Below are positions 35,509-46,539 of a DNA stretch of 64,000 nt, piece after piece. Positions within the stretch are counted from its first letter, which is position 1; each line of letters begins with the position of its first letter. Below the pieces are notes generated by a model. It made no database searches. It was not told where the DNA came from and saw only the letters and a program-made list of their open reading frames with translations. This DNA is from Dioscorea cayenensis subsp. rotundata (lineage: Eukaryota; Streptophyta; Magnoliopsida; Dioscoreales; Dioscoreaceae), in NCBI RefSeq assembly GCF_009730915.1, contig NC_052489.1:4181622-4245621 (forward strand), in the 5' to 3' direction. The position numbers and the translations under genes were made by a program.

Positions 35509-38500
35509 GTGAGGTTTTCTATTGTTTGTTTGTTGTTTTATTTTCTTGATGGTTTCTTTTAATGTCTGAACTTTGGATTAGGGTTTGAGGGTAGGATTGA
35601 ACTATTTGGATTTTGATTGTTGTTTTTTTTGGTTGAAATGGATGTGAATGCGGGGTTTAGGGTTTATTTCGGGGTTTTGATTTGTGAGGGGTGTTGGAAT
35701 TTGTCTTTTCGTGATCATTTCTTGTTTTTGTGATTGGTAGTTGGCGGATATAGTTTCCAGAAAGTGTAAAAAAAAAGCACAATCTTTCATTGATTGTTCA
35801 TAACCTGGTAATTAATTTAATGGTTAAATCAAATGTTCATATGAAGCAGCTAGCATCCGGAGAATGGGTTCAGATTCAGTTAAATCAGGTTCATGAATTA
35901 GATAGATTGGATTTAAGAATATATATAAGTTTTATGATTCAATGGAAAAAGAACTTTCATTAATAATACATAATATATACTTGGCTCAAAAGTCACATTA
36001 AATGATCAAGACAAGAGAGTGAAGGAAAGTATTAAATGTTACTCATTTTTTTCTACAATATCTCGCCTTTTGTTTTAGTTATTAATTTCATCGGGATCAT
36101 GAAATACAAGCCCCAAAGATACCAACTCCTTTGGCGGGACATGCGATAAGTGAGTGTCATGTGCCTTTCAAATTTCCCCGTGGAATTGCTTTTACCTTAT
36201 CTCGCATAACTGGACTGGTTGCCTTCCCAGAATGCAGGCATGGCTTTTGCATTGATCCATCATAAAATATATTAATTGTCAGATCTTCAACCTAGCAATA
36301 ATGTTTTAGTTACTATTTCACCGTCTCCCGAAACGTAAGCCCTCATGCGCAAGATACCCGCTACTATGGAGGGACTGGTTGGTGGCATGTGTCAAGTTAT
36401 TTATTTATTTATTTAAATAGGTTATAATTTTTGCTGATATAATTTTTTTTTTTTGAGTGCTTTCTTTTGAATCTTTCATTCCTTTATATATATATATATA
36501 TAACACTTTATATCATCCTCGAATTCCCTGAAAATTTTCCAGATCTGTACATAATCTCTGACCAGTTTGGTTCCTATTAGTATTCTAGAGGAATTAAATA
36601 GATGATTCTCAGATGTATTATCACCAATCAAGATTATTATTGGTGGTAGCTTCTACAATTGGACATTTGGTTGGCAATTTTTTGCTTCAGCTCCTATGAT
36701 CTACTTTTACCAAATCTCAACTGAAAGACCTCTTTATTCTAGTTGTTATTATGTTAGACATGATTGGTTTTGAAGAGCAAGTATCATCTCTAATATGTTT
36801 GTAATGTTTAATTTCTCTACCTTCTGATCTTATATATATATATATATGTGTGTGTGTCAGTAAAGATTCAGTTATTATCTATAGGTTTATTTTAAACAAA
36901 TAAAACAAAAAATGATTGTGGTGTTAGCTAATAATAATATTGAAAATTTTAAACAAAAGTTTAGTTTTGAAATTTCATTTTAGTTTGTTAGATTTGTTTA
37001 TTTGTTTGTTTTGATGTTGTGAGATCATATAATTATCTTAATATTTTTTATTGTTCTTTCAATTTTAATAATATTTTTTCAATTGTTTTGTTACCTACAC
37101 CAATGGCATAATACCCCTTATTAATAAGAGACATAAGAAAAGTTCAATTCTTATGAATTTGCGTGCATATTTATTAGGACAATAAGAAAAAATTTGAATA
37201 TATATATATATATATTTGTATACACACTGACACACTCACACACACAGAATTTTGACTGTTTTTTTCACATGCTATTTTTCATGCACACAAGCATCTTTTC
37301 CACTGTTTTTCACTATATGCACATGCATGAGTTATCACATTAATTATACACAACTCATCAAGATGATGTTACATGGATATCTTTAATTTAACACCGTGTT
37401 CTTTTTAATGACATTTCACTTTCTTCATATCACCACAAGCATCTTTTTCCACTCGTTTCATTAAGCCTTAAGAAAATGCCATCTGCCTTTCACTCATACA
37501 ACAAACATATATTATATCTATGTATTACTTCTTTAGTGTTCCGATATCATAAGTCGAAAATTAGGGCCATGATGCATTGCTTTTAGTATTCATGGTACTA
37601 TATAATGTTAGGTGAAAGCGTGGGCATGATGCATGTTTTTTTCTTGTGGGCATGATTAGACACGCCTACTTTTTCCATATGTTTAAAAATAAATATAAGA
37701 AATACAGTATTATATATTTATATTTATACATTCGCGATTCACATATAAAAATACTCCTTTTCAATTTAATTTAAAAAAAATAAAAGTGATCCTTTACATA
37801 GATTAACCGTAAGCTTTATTAAGTTTTTATGATAATAAATGACGGGGATTTTTAATATATATCGTCACATTTATTTAATTTAATTTATATTATTTCAGTA
37901 TAAAATGAAATTAATTTTTTTCTTAAATAATTTAAGTCAACTCTGTCAATCACAACTTGTCTTTAATCCAATTATATTATTTAAATTAATTTAAATTTAT
38001 TTCATATGTATTTTATTTATTAAATATATTTTTGGATTTTAAATATATTAAGAATTTTGATGAAAAACTTATTATATAAATTAGATGTTAAAATTTATAT
38101 GTTCTTCGAATTTATAAATAATATTCAGTCAATTCTTCCGTGATTGCAGATTAGGGTGGACAATAAATTTCAACTTCTTTGGTGGTTGGTAGTTTTTGGC
38201 TTCACCGACTTCATAGGATTCCCAAATTGAATTTTTCACTCTTGTTAACGGTACACATTTATTTTAATCTCTTTTTAATTTGTCATAAATTGCAATTTGA
38301 AGTTATGTGGAAGTAAAAAAATATTAATTTAATCCCATTATAATATTATGAAATGATTTCAATTTTGATACTAGTTTGTTCTTTTTAAGCATTGGTTTAA
38401 TGATGGAATTGCATGTAGTCCTTTCACTCATATTTGTATGACCATACCCGCTACTAGTATGGGGGAAATAATGCTACCTTAATTTAATTGTACAAATACT

Positions 38501-38584
38501 TGATTATTTTTAATACTTTTTAATTGTGCAAATAATTTTAATACAATGTTGTGTTTTTTTCCTTTTTGTTGTTAGACTTGAAAC

Positions 38585-40245
38585 ATGGTTAGAGATCGGT
38601 CTTGGATGTATTGCGGTAGGGATCGGGCATCATTCATCAATGATGAATTTATAAAAGGGAGTAGAGGAATTTATTGCCTTTGCATATTCTCAAAATGGTA
38701 TTGTCGTGAGGATTCTATAAGATGTCCTTGTCGGCGGTGTGAAAATAGCATGTTTCAGATTGTTGATATAGTTCGTAGACACCTTTACTATAATGGATTT
38801 ATGCTTGGTTATACAACTTGGACTTCTCATGGAGAATATGAAATTGGGCAATCTTCTAGATATGGAGATGAACATGATGACACAATGTCTCAAGTGGAAT
38901 CCCAAAATCCCTATACTCAAATGATTAAGGATCTTATGGGTCCAACTTTTAATATTCCTCCTTATCATGGTAATAGCTCAAGTTTTGTGGAAGAAGAACC
39001 AAATCCCAAAGCAGCTACATTCTGTTCTTTATTGCATGATGCAGATGAACCATTATATCAAGGTTGTGACAAGTACACAAAGTTATCAGCTTTATCACAA
39101 TTGCTAAATTTAAAGTCTGAGTTTAACATGAGTGAAGCATGTTTTGATCGTCTTGTGGTGATGATTAAGAATATGCTTCCAGAAGATGCATGCCTACCTG
39201 ACAACTTTTATAGAACAAAACAAAAGATGAAAAATCTTGGTATGGGTTATGAGAAGATTCATGTTTGTCAAAACAATTGCATGTTGTTTTATAAAGAAGC
39301 CAATGATCTTAACCATTGTTCTGTTTGTGGGCATCCTCAGTATAAGATGAGACAAATGGGGAAATAAAAAAAAGGGGAAGCAAAAGGAGATTCCATGCAA
39401 AATTTTACGTTATTTGCCACTTATACCGAGACTTCAAAGGCTTTATATGTCAGCAAAGACTGCTGAAAACATGACATGGCATGCAACTAATCAAAGTGAT
39501 GATGGTGTACTTAGACATCCTGTTGATGGGAAGGCATGGCAACATTTTAACGAAACATATCCATCTTTTAGTCAAGAACCTCGTAATGTGAGACTCGGGC
39601 TATGTGCTGATGGTTTTAGTCCTTTTGGACCTGCAGCAAAACCATATTCTGTTTGGCCAGTAATGCTTGTTGTGTACAATTTGCCTCCTTGGATGTGTAT
39701 GAAGCAACCATACATATTTCTTAATATGGTTATTCCAGGGAAAAAAAGTCCCAGCCAAAACATTGATGTGTTCTTGCGGCCTTTGATAGATGAGTTGAAC
39801 CAACTATGGGATGATGGTATCCTAACGTATGATGCTTTTTTAAGAAACAGAATTTCATAATGAGAGCATCATTGTTATGGACAATTAATGATTTTCTGGC
39901 TTATGGCATGTTGTCCAGTTGGAGTACTCACGGAACTTTATCATGTCCTTATTGCATGGGGCATATTAAGTCCTTCAGGTTGGTTCATGGTAGGAAGCCA
40001 TGTTTTTTTTATTGCCATCGTCAGTTTTTGCCAAGGGATCATCCTTTTAGGAGGCAAAAATATAACTTTTCAAAAAGACTTGAGCATGACTATCCAATTC
40101 CTCGATTATCAGGTGAAGAAATATTGACACAGTTGAATTGCTTTCCAGATATTACATGTGGTACTAAATGCAACGAAGATAAGCTTATGGGGTTTGGAGA
40201 AAGCCATAATTGGGTGAAGAAAATTATATTTTGGGAGTTACATGT
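38585..40245 (+). pseudogene. CACTA TNPD/TNP2 transposase, frameshifted and truncated
   Basis: Starts MVRDRSWMYCGRDRASFIND. Residues 1-85 form a transposase-associated domain with CPCRRCEN and a final W-x-x-HGE (TWTSHGE). Then comes a linker and a Cys-His knuckle region (CQNNCMLFYKEANDLNHCSVCG). A frameshift in an A-run near 39365 leads into the TNP2 core: NVRLGLCADGFSPFG (first catalytic-type Asp), KPYSVWPVMLVVYNLPPWMC, a second shift near 39858, then WTINDFLAYGMLSSWSTHG and CPYCMGHIKSF. It breaks off at NWVKKIIFWEL (about 40240), where TNP2 normally continues towards the second catalytic region. No functional protein. Confidence 0.87.
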
Positions 40246-40460
40246 GGTCCTTCCACTAGTACTCCGCATATGAATACTTCTCTTAATGATGATAAAATTG
40301 TGAGTTTAGAGGAGAAGCTTGAATCATTGACCGGTGATGTGAGTCAAATGAAGAATGCTATAGGTGATATAAGCGATTTGAAAAATCAATTTCAGATTAT
40401 GATGAGTTTCATGATGGAGAAATTTGGATCAAATATGCCTCCATCAACAACTAAATGATT
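40246..40460 (+). pseudogene. C-terminal TNPA-like coiled-coil remnant fused to TNPD
   Basis: In the frame opened at 40210, residues GPSTSTPHMNTSLNDDKIVS lead to a heptad-like stretch EEKLESLTGDVSQM...IGDISDLKNQF and stop TGA at 40456. Such a tail is typical of the DNA-binding TNPA protein of En/Spm elements. It directly abuts the broken TNPD, so a deletion removed the TNPD 3' half and TNPA 5' half. Two similar exon-like pieces ending AACTCAAG|GTAATT follow at about 40566-40606 and 40718-40754, an apparent internal duplication. Confidence 0.6.
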
Positions 40461-41079
40461 TTAGGTATAAATTTGCTCTCACTTATATTAATTTTTTGTG
40501 TTATATTTATAAATTTCTAGTTAATATTTAATTTGATGGATTTTAAATTTTCTTGGTTTTCATATAGGAAGACATTTGGGAAAGAAGATGGGAATAAAAA
40601 CTCAAGGTAATTGAATATACCTTCATATATTATTTTTACTTTGTTTGTTGTTTACAATTGTATTTTTATAACAATTTGATTTGATGGACTTTAAACTATT
40701 ATGATTTTTAATAAGGGACAATGGTCAAGAAGAGGGAACAAAAAAAAACTCAAGGTAATTCTATGTATGCTAATGATGGATCTTTGCTTAACTTTGTTTA
40801 TTGGTGATAATTGTATTGATGGATTAGAAAATTGTTGATGATGGATTTTTCATTGTGATGTAATGTTGGAACATTTGTATCGATTATTTGTATTTTTGGT
40901 ATGAATGAAATGATGGATATTGGATATTTAATGAGATAATTTGTTTTATAGATCATTTGTATGGATAATTTATATTAATTGTATTTGTATGGACAATTTT
41001 TTTCATTTCTGCAATAAATTGTGCACGTTGTATGAAAAAATAAATTTCATAGCTAATATCTATAATAATCAATAACAAA

Positions 41080-41831
41080 AAATAGCAACGGATATTCCGT
41101 TGCAAATGACAATGATAAGAGGATAACAACAACAGAACATCCGTTGCTAAATGGACAATAGCAACGGAAAAAAAAAGAAATTTGTTGCTAGTAGGAAAAT
41201 AACAACCAAAATTCCGTTGCAATAAGAAAAATAGCCACGGAACCAAATAAAGAAAATCCGTTGCTAGTAGAAAAATGACAACCAAAATTCCGTTGGAACA
41301 AGAAAATAGCAACGGAAAAGAGGAAAATCCGTTGCTAACGGAAAAATAACAACCAAAATTCCGTTGCTAAAAGAAAAATAGCAATGGACATAATATGGAT
41401 TTTGTAGTTAATGAGAACATAGCAATGGAACTTTCATTAAAAATAAGATAATAGCGACGGACATTCCGTTGCTAACATAAGAAAAATATTGTTAGTAAAA
41501 TAAACTTTCCGTTGCTATAAGAATAATAGTAACGGAATTGTTCGTTGCTATGCAAACATTGCGACGGAAATATAGCAACGGAATTTTTGTGAACCTAAAA
41601 AAAATGAATATTTTATTATTATATTAACGACGGAGTTCTTTTGTTTGTCAACGGAAGTGTCCGTCGGCACAACATAAGAAATAACGACGGAATTTTATAA
41701 TACCGACGGAATTTGAATAGCGACTTGAGAATAGCTGTTGGAATGATTCCGTTGCTAAATATATTTAGCAACGGAAATGTAGTCTTCAGCGACGGAAAAA
41801 TCCGTTGCCTTTTCCTGTATTTCTTGTAGTG
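41080..41831 (+). repeat. CACTA right subterminal array and terminal repeat
   Basis: Dozens of AGCAACGGA / TCCGTTGCT words alternate in orientation every 20-40 bp, denser than on the left, then the terminal repeat ends TTCTTGTAGTG at 41831. Confidence 0.88.
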
Positions 41832-42745
41832 GGATCATATCAAAGGAAAATTTTTCGTTAGTTGATCTCTCATTACTGATTTTAGAATTAGCAGCAAATT
41901 AATTATAAAATAATTAAAACACTAATATTAATTTAAGATTAATTGCATGATAAAAGTGTAGATCATCTTGAGAAGGCTCAACCGAGCTTGAACTTTAAAA
42001 ATTATTTTTTCTAAAAATAATGACTACGAGGATTTGGTTTTCAGGAATTAAATTCAAGTACTAGCTTGAGCTTGGTTAAAATTGTTGTAAAAAATACAAA
42101 TCATGATTTATTATGGCTGATATATTTAATTATTTATTCACGGTTTTGCTAAACTTGTTTCTTAGTGGAACTAACACATTTAATTTGCTGCATTTTAGAA
42201 CAGGTAATGTATAAACTCATGAGATGTCTATCGAGAATATGAACAGCATGAGATGAGTTATAAGTAGTTGTAGAAAATAAAGGAAACGTGGAAGAGAGTG
42301 ATCTTCACCAGATCACTCTCGTAAACATCTAGATCATTCTCTTTGTAAACATCGCAGATGTCTCAAACTAATCGTAAACTAGACTTTGTGTTTACAATAC
42401 ATTGAATTGTTCCATTTTAGTCCCTCCATCGAGAAAACACATCAAAGTGCAATGTGATTGATTATGATATCCCACGAGATCGTTTTTGTAAATGTGGGGC
42501 CAATGACTATGGGCCCAAAAATTATGAGAAACGCAGAAGTATTTTCATGTCAGAGAGAATCGAAGGATATATGCTATTAATTATGAAGGCTAACCCTTCG
42601 AATTCATCTCTTTCTGTCTTGTTTGGAGGATTTGTTTTAGGAATGCAACTAAGAGTGGCTGTCATATAGGTTACACTTGCTAATATCTTATATCATTTCA
42701 ACAGGAACTACTTTTTGGAATGTGTTACAAAAATATCAATGAACT
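41832..42745 (+). pseudogene. P450 pseudogene, right of CACTA: exon 1 end, intron, exon 2 fragments
   Basis: It resumes with 'ggatcatatcaaaggaaaa' (the DHIKA region), followed by an AT-rich intron-like stretch. From about 42424 the exon-2 similarity returns to the copy at 55508-55810: 'acatcaaagtgcaatgtg', MSERIEGYM (for MPERFEGSA), a degenerate heme region with 'ggaatgcaactaagagtggc', and 'aatatcttatatcatttcaac'. The I-helix and ExxR part is absent or unrecognisable. It shares a former gene with 33318-33421. Confidence 0.7.
42294..42320. repeat. Perfect 11-bp hairpin
   Basis: GAGAGTGATCT, 5-base loop, AGATCACTCTC, lying in the intron region of the P450 pseudogene. No terminator or RNA gene context supports a function. 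Confidence 0.6.
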
Positions 42746-43164
42746 AAAATTTTAAAAATTCTTTTCTCCTCTTTCACCTTCTCTGAGCTTTCCTCCCATG
42801 GGAGCACTAGGGTTATAAGAGCAAAGTGTAACTTTGTAGTCAAAAATTAAAGTCGGTATTATGCCAAATAATATCATTGCTAATGTAATTTCTTCCCTAC
42901 TATCATCGTGAAGTGGCGATAAGTATAACAGGACATGTTTTTGCCAAAGCTTTTAGAATAATTATCAAATGATTGCATGAATATGACAAGAATTAGCTAT
43001 TTAAATTGTTTGTCCATTTTTCCTAGTTAATTTTTGGTTTGAAATAAATAAATAAACCACTTTGTCCAGAGTTTACAAAACACTAGTAATGGAAGTTATT
43101 TTATTTATTTATTTAATTTTTAAGAAGTTATCATGTTCTCCTTGAAGTTCACTTGCCCTTAAAA
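42746..43164. other. Non-coding stretch, nothing recognised
   Basis: AT-rich 3' flank of the P450 pseudogene; no ORF or repeat that I can support. Confidence 0.45.
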
Positions 43165-43405
43165 CCTTGGTTTGTTGGGTGAGTAATGGTGGATCCCGCT
43201 AGAAGAAAATAACACCGTAAGAAGACAATTAGGACTTCTTAAAAAATGGAGGCAAAAGTAGTTTGGTTAGTGTTGTTGCTGATTTATTCTTTCTTTGCTA
43301 AAGACAAAAATTAAAATCTAAACTCTAAAGATATAAAGGATGCCAAGATTGGCTTCTCCCTTAGCAGAAATCATTTCAAAGCAAGTTTATTGGTTTTTAA
43401 ATATA
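43165..43405 (+). pseudogene. P450 exon scrap joined to a shared 5' segment, copy 2
   Basis: Counterpart of 26060-26297: the same 'ggtggatccc', 'agaaaataacacc' and 'taaagac' blocks in order, then a P450 exon-1 end with 'ccaagattggcttctcccttagcag' style sequence (IGFSLSR, cf. LGFSLTR in the better copy). It lies 1.1 kb upstream of the main P450 gene. Confidence 0.55.
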
Positions 43406-43411
43406 CAAGCA

Positions 43412-43628
43412 CAACTAATCTAGGGGTGTGCGCACAGACTGAAAAAGCAATCATTTAGCCTGTGTACCCTTAACCAGCGACATAAGGTTTTACGCTACAA
43501 GCACATATCCACATTAGTGGCCTATCACCTCTATATGCTTTCGACGAAATTTGAACTTGCGACACTTAAAAATCCCACACCGCACCTTTTATAGTTGAGT
43601 CATTACTATTGGGCTAAGAACATTTTGG
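43412..43628 (-). mobile_element. Possible tRNA-derived SINE
   Basis: On the minus strand a pol III A-box-like 'tagcccaatagtaatgac' (near 43620-43600) is followed about 45 bases later by a B-box-like 'gcaagttcaaatttc' (near 43567-43550), then a 140-bp body ending with 'gtgcgcacacccctag'. The layout fits a plant SINE. No TSD or poly-T tail was confirmed. Confidence 0.4.
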
Positions 43629-44465
43629 TATTTTATTGGCAATTAGCCACATTGATTTAGGTTTGAAAACCTAATATTGATATAATTATTTAGTTAGTAA
43701 GAGTTTTTTTATAACTTGATTTCTTTTGTACTTAAAAAAAACCTTTTGTTATTTATTTTTTTTAGAATTAATCATTTTTAATTAGAATGATGCTAACTGT
43801 TAGGTGAGAGATGGAGGAATGAGTACTGAGCTCTATTTAACAATATTAATTGAGGTGAATGATTTGCCCATTTCATCATTAAAAGAAAAATTATTTTCAT
43901 ATGTCTCATTATTTATGAAAAAAATATACATGGGATGAACTTTGCTATCATTTTGAAATGGAAAATATTTGAATTCTTGATAAATACGAAATATCGGGGA
44001 AAAAGCAAGAGGAGGTGAACGAAAAGTTGGAAGAGTGACCTTCAACAAACTCCAATATTTTTCATGAACAATCTACAGCCATAGCAAAGGCAACATGCAG
44101 TGAAGAAACAAAAAGGTCCTTATCTTAGCACCTATAATTTCTTCTTAAATTTTCTGAGGCATGAGATTAAGCTTTGACTAACAATGTGATGACATATGCA
44201 TTTCATAGAAGAGAATTGTCATGGCATTAATTTCTGATCGTGGCTATCTTCGGGAAAAAAATCAAAGATATTTTCGGGGGAAAATCAAAGATATTATCTA
44301 TTTTTTTCCAAAAATAAACATATCTTACTGTCTTGGTGCAGTGTTTTGGTTTTCTAGTCGGGTATCTTTTTATATTATTCTGTATATTTGTACTTGTCTT
44401 TTTAAAATAAAAAAAGTATAATTTATCTATTTTATAAAAAAAATAAATATTTTTTCTTAGTTTAC
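43629..44465. other. P450 upstream region, no separate gene
   Basis: AT-rich sequence with small ORFs of no recognised similarity (for example 44221-44421). It is likely the 5' intergenic region of the P450 at 44534. Confidence 0.45.
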
Positions 44466-44487
44466 AAGCTCACACACAAAAACACAT

Positions 44488-44495
44488 TATAAATA
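44488..44495 (+). promoter_or_regulatory. TATA box of the P450 gene
   Basis: TATAAATA lies 39 bases upstream of the P450 ATG at 44534, leaving room for a short leader. Assigned from motif and spacing. Confidence 0.55.
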
Positions 44496-44740
44496 GCAAC
44501 ATAGAGCTTTCTTACTTCAAAGAAATCATATATATGGTAGATATGTTAGACTGTCAATCAAATATGATCATAGTTCTACTCTCAATAGTAACTCTTCTTC
44601 TAGTTATGGTCTTCAACTTCAAATTGAGATCAAGAAGAAGAAGGAAGCTCCCTCCAGGTCCTTGGAGGATCCCAGTGATCGGAAACCTTCATCAGCTTGG
44701 CAAGTTACCTCACCGATCCCTCTGTCGCCTTGCAGACAAA

Positions 44741-45220
44741 TGTTGGAATCTACACCTCCGGTGAGCTTTTGCTGCGCAAGAGAAGAACGATGATGAAAAT
44801 AACAGAGAAGAAGAGATAGTATATTAGACAATGAAAAACACAAGATATGACTTGCTTTCTTATGGGTTTCCAGCCAATTAGAGAGCCGGACTTCAACTTA
44901 CATTATATAGTCAAAAGATAAAGCAAAAAGTAACACACTCCTAAGCATCCCATTGGTTAACACTAACACATTAAACCCCTCCAGATTGGGTGATAACCTT
45001 AACTAAGATACTATAATATAATGTTAACCAATCAAGCACCATTTTCCTGAATCTATGTTTCTCCTGAACTTCAGTGCAGTGCTCCATCTCTAACACCATG
45101 CTGTGAACCTCACGACCATCCCGCAACCAAGCTAAAGTATGGAACCCCTCCATTCCTCTATGAAGAACTAATGGTCGTGCCACACCATGCTGCAATCACT
45201 CCGCTGACTCAGCACCAACA
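44741..45220 (-). repeat. LTR 1 of the Copia dimer (outer, 3' LTR)
   Basis: 480 bp, TGTTGG...CCAACA. It differs from LTR 3 at one position I can see (c/t near 44886) and from LTR 2 at four. Confidence 0.94.
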
Positions 45221-46533
45221 CCCTCCCTTGATTGGAGCATCCTTACTCCCAGCTGAGCTCTCATCTTCCGATGCTTCTCCGCAGGCAAAGGTTTGGTGAA
45301 TATATCAGCCAGCTGATCTCCAGTGTTGTAGTGCTTGATTGTCAAGGTTCCTTCAGCTACCAGACTTCGGATGAAATGGAATCGAACGTCTATGTGTTTA
45401 GTTCTCCCATGATAGGCTGGGTTTTTTACAATTGCAATAGCGGACAGATTGTCACACCAGAGAACTGATGATTCTTCACACTTCATCCCGCAATCCCTGA
45501 GGATCCTCCGCAGCCATACCAATTGACAGGCAGCTGAAGTTGCTGCTATGTATTCGGCTTCTGTCGTTGAGAGAGCTACAACATCCTGCTTCTTTGATGC
45601 CCAGCTCACTGAGCAAGTGCCTACCCGACATATCATCCCTGAGGTGCTCTTCCTATCACTCAAAGACCCACCCCAGTCACTATCTGTGAAGCCCTCTAAG
45701 ACACTGCAACTTTCTTTTAAATAGAACAACCCATATGTAGCAGTTCCAGCTAGATATTTCACAACCCTTTTCATTGCATTCAGATGTTCAATACCTGGCT
45801 TGCTCATGAACCTCGAAAGAAAGTTGACTGCATAACAAATATCGGGTCTTGTATGCACAATGTACAAAAGTTTCCCAATAAAACTTCTATACATTGTAAC
45901 ATCAACCAATTCCTCATAACCCTCAATTGGTAGCTTCTCATTTACTCCCATTGCTGTCTCAGCATGCTTACACTGCTTCATGTTCATCTCTGTTAAAAGG
46001 TCTTCTATATATTTCCTTTGTGTTATGAAAATACCTTCACTTGATTGATAAATCTCCAGTCCAAGAAAGAATTTAATCTCTCCTAGATCTGACATGTCAA
46101 ATGTACTCAGCATCTCCTTCTTGAATTGCTCAATTAAAACTTGAGAGCCACTTGTATACACCATATCATCTACATATAAACTGATTAAAATACAATTTCC
46201 TTTTCCATCATCCTTTCTGTATAAGGTGTGTTCAGTCTCATTTCTTTTATAACTATGCCGCTTGAAGTGGGCATCAATCTTCTCATACCAAGCTCTCGGC
46301 GCTTGTTTAAGCCCATACAAAGCTTTCTTCAGTCGATACACCATATGCTCCTTTCCATTTACCTCATAGCCTTCAGGCTGATCTACATACACTTCCTCTG
46401 AGATTTCACCATTGAGAAATGCTGAGCGAACATCAAAATGATACACTGAGTGGCCAGCTTGAACAGCAATTGCTAACATAAGCCTTACCGTCTCAAGCCG
46501 GGCTACAGGCGAAAAAACTTCTTCATAATCCAA
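45196..46533 (-). CDS. pol: Copia RT-RNase H ORF, copy 1
   Basis: A 445-codon open frame in phase with the upstream ORFs but after a TAG (46534-46536). It begins at MDYEEVFSPVARLETVRLML; the natural frame enters from upstream. RT: DVRSAFLNGEISEEVYVDQP, KKALYGLKQAPRAWYEKID, catalytic YVDD in SLYVDDMVYTSGS, MSDLGEIKFFLGLEI. RNase H: FTDSDWGGSLSDRKST, STTEAEYIAATSAACQLVWL, DQLADIFTKPLP. The domains look intact. The ORF end runs into LTR 1 (stop at 45196), past the polypurine tract at 45221-45232. Confidence 0.88.
   Translation of the reverse strand: MDYEEVFSPVARLETVRLMLAIAVQAGHSVYHFDVRSAFLNGEISEEVYVDQPEGYEVNGKEHMVYRLKKALYGLKQAPRAWYEKIDAHFKRHSYKRNETEHTLYRKDDGKGNCILISLYVDDMVYTSGSQVLIEQFKKEMLSTFDMSDLGEIKFFLGLEIYQSSEGIFITQRKYIEDLLTEMNMKQCKHAETAMGVNEKLPIEGYEELVDVTMYRSFIGKLLYIVHTRPDICYAVNFLSRFMSKPGIEHLNAMKRVVKYLAGTATYGLFYLKESCSVLEGFTDSDWGGSLSDRKSTSGMICRVGTCSVSWASKKQDVVALSTTEAEYIAATSAACQLVWLRRILRDCGMKCEESSVLWCDNLSAIAIVKNPAYHGRTKHIDVRFHFIRSLVAEGTLTIKHYNTGDQLADIFTKPLPAEKHRKMRAQLGVRMLQSREGVGAESAE
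45221..45232 (-). other. Polypurine tract, copy 1
   Basis: The minus strand reads ATCAAGGGAGGG directly before the LTR 1 start TGTTGG, the expected plus-strand priming site. The same tract recurs at 49720-49731. Confidence 0.75.
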
Positions 46534-46539
46534 TCCAAA

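Larger units (their letters stand above)
33422..41831 (+). mobile_element. CACTA (En/Spm-type) element, 8,410 bp, TSD GGA
   Basis: It starts CACTACAAGAAATACAGG and ends with the exact reverse complement; the inverted match covers about 31 bases (33422-33452 against 41801-41831). A 3-bp duplication GGA flanks it (33419-33421 and 41832-41834). Subterminal zones are full of CAACGGA/TCCGTTG words. The element carries a damaged TNPD (38585-40245), a C-terminal TNPA remnant (40250-40458) and a promoter-leader zone (about 35200-35508). Near-perfect ends with a dead transposase suggest mobilisation in trans. Confidence 0.93.

Noticed and set aside
40953..41312. 119-codon minus-strand ORF
   Set aside because: Its repetitive Phe/Leu-rich translation derives from the CACTA subterminal CAACGGA array.
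42294..42320. Perfect hairpin as a possible terminator or small RNA precursor
   Set aside because: No T-run, too short for a plant miRNA precursor, and located in a pseudogene intron.
44619..44843. Minus-strand ORF across the P450/LTR junction
   Set aside because: Crosses an insertion boundary and is antisense to the P450 N-terminus.
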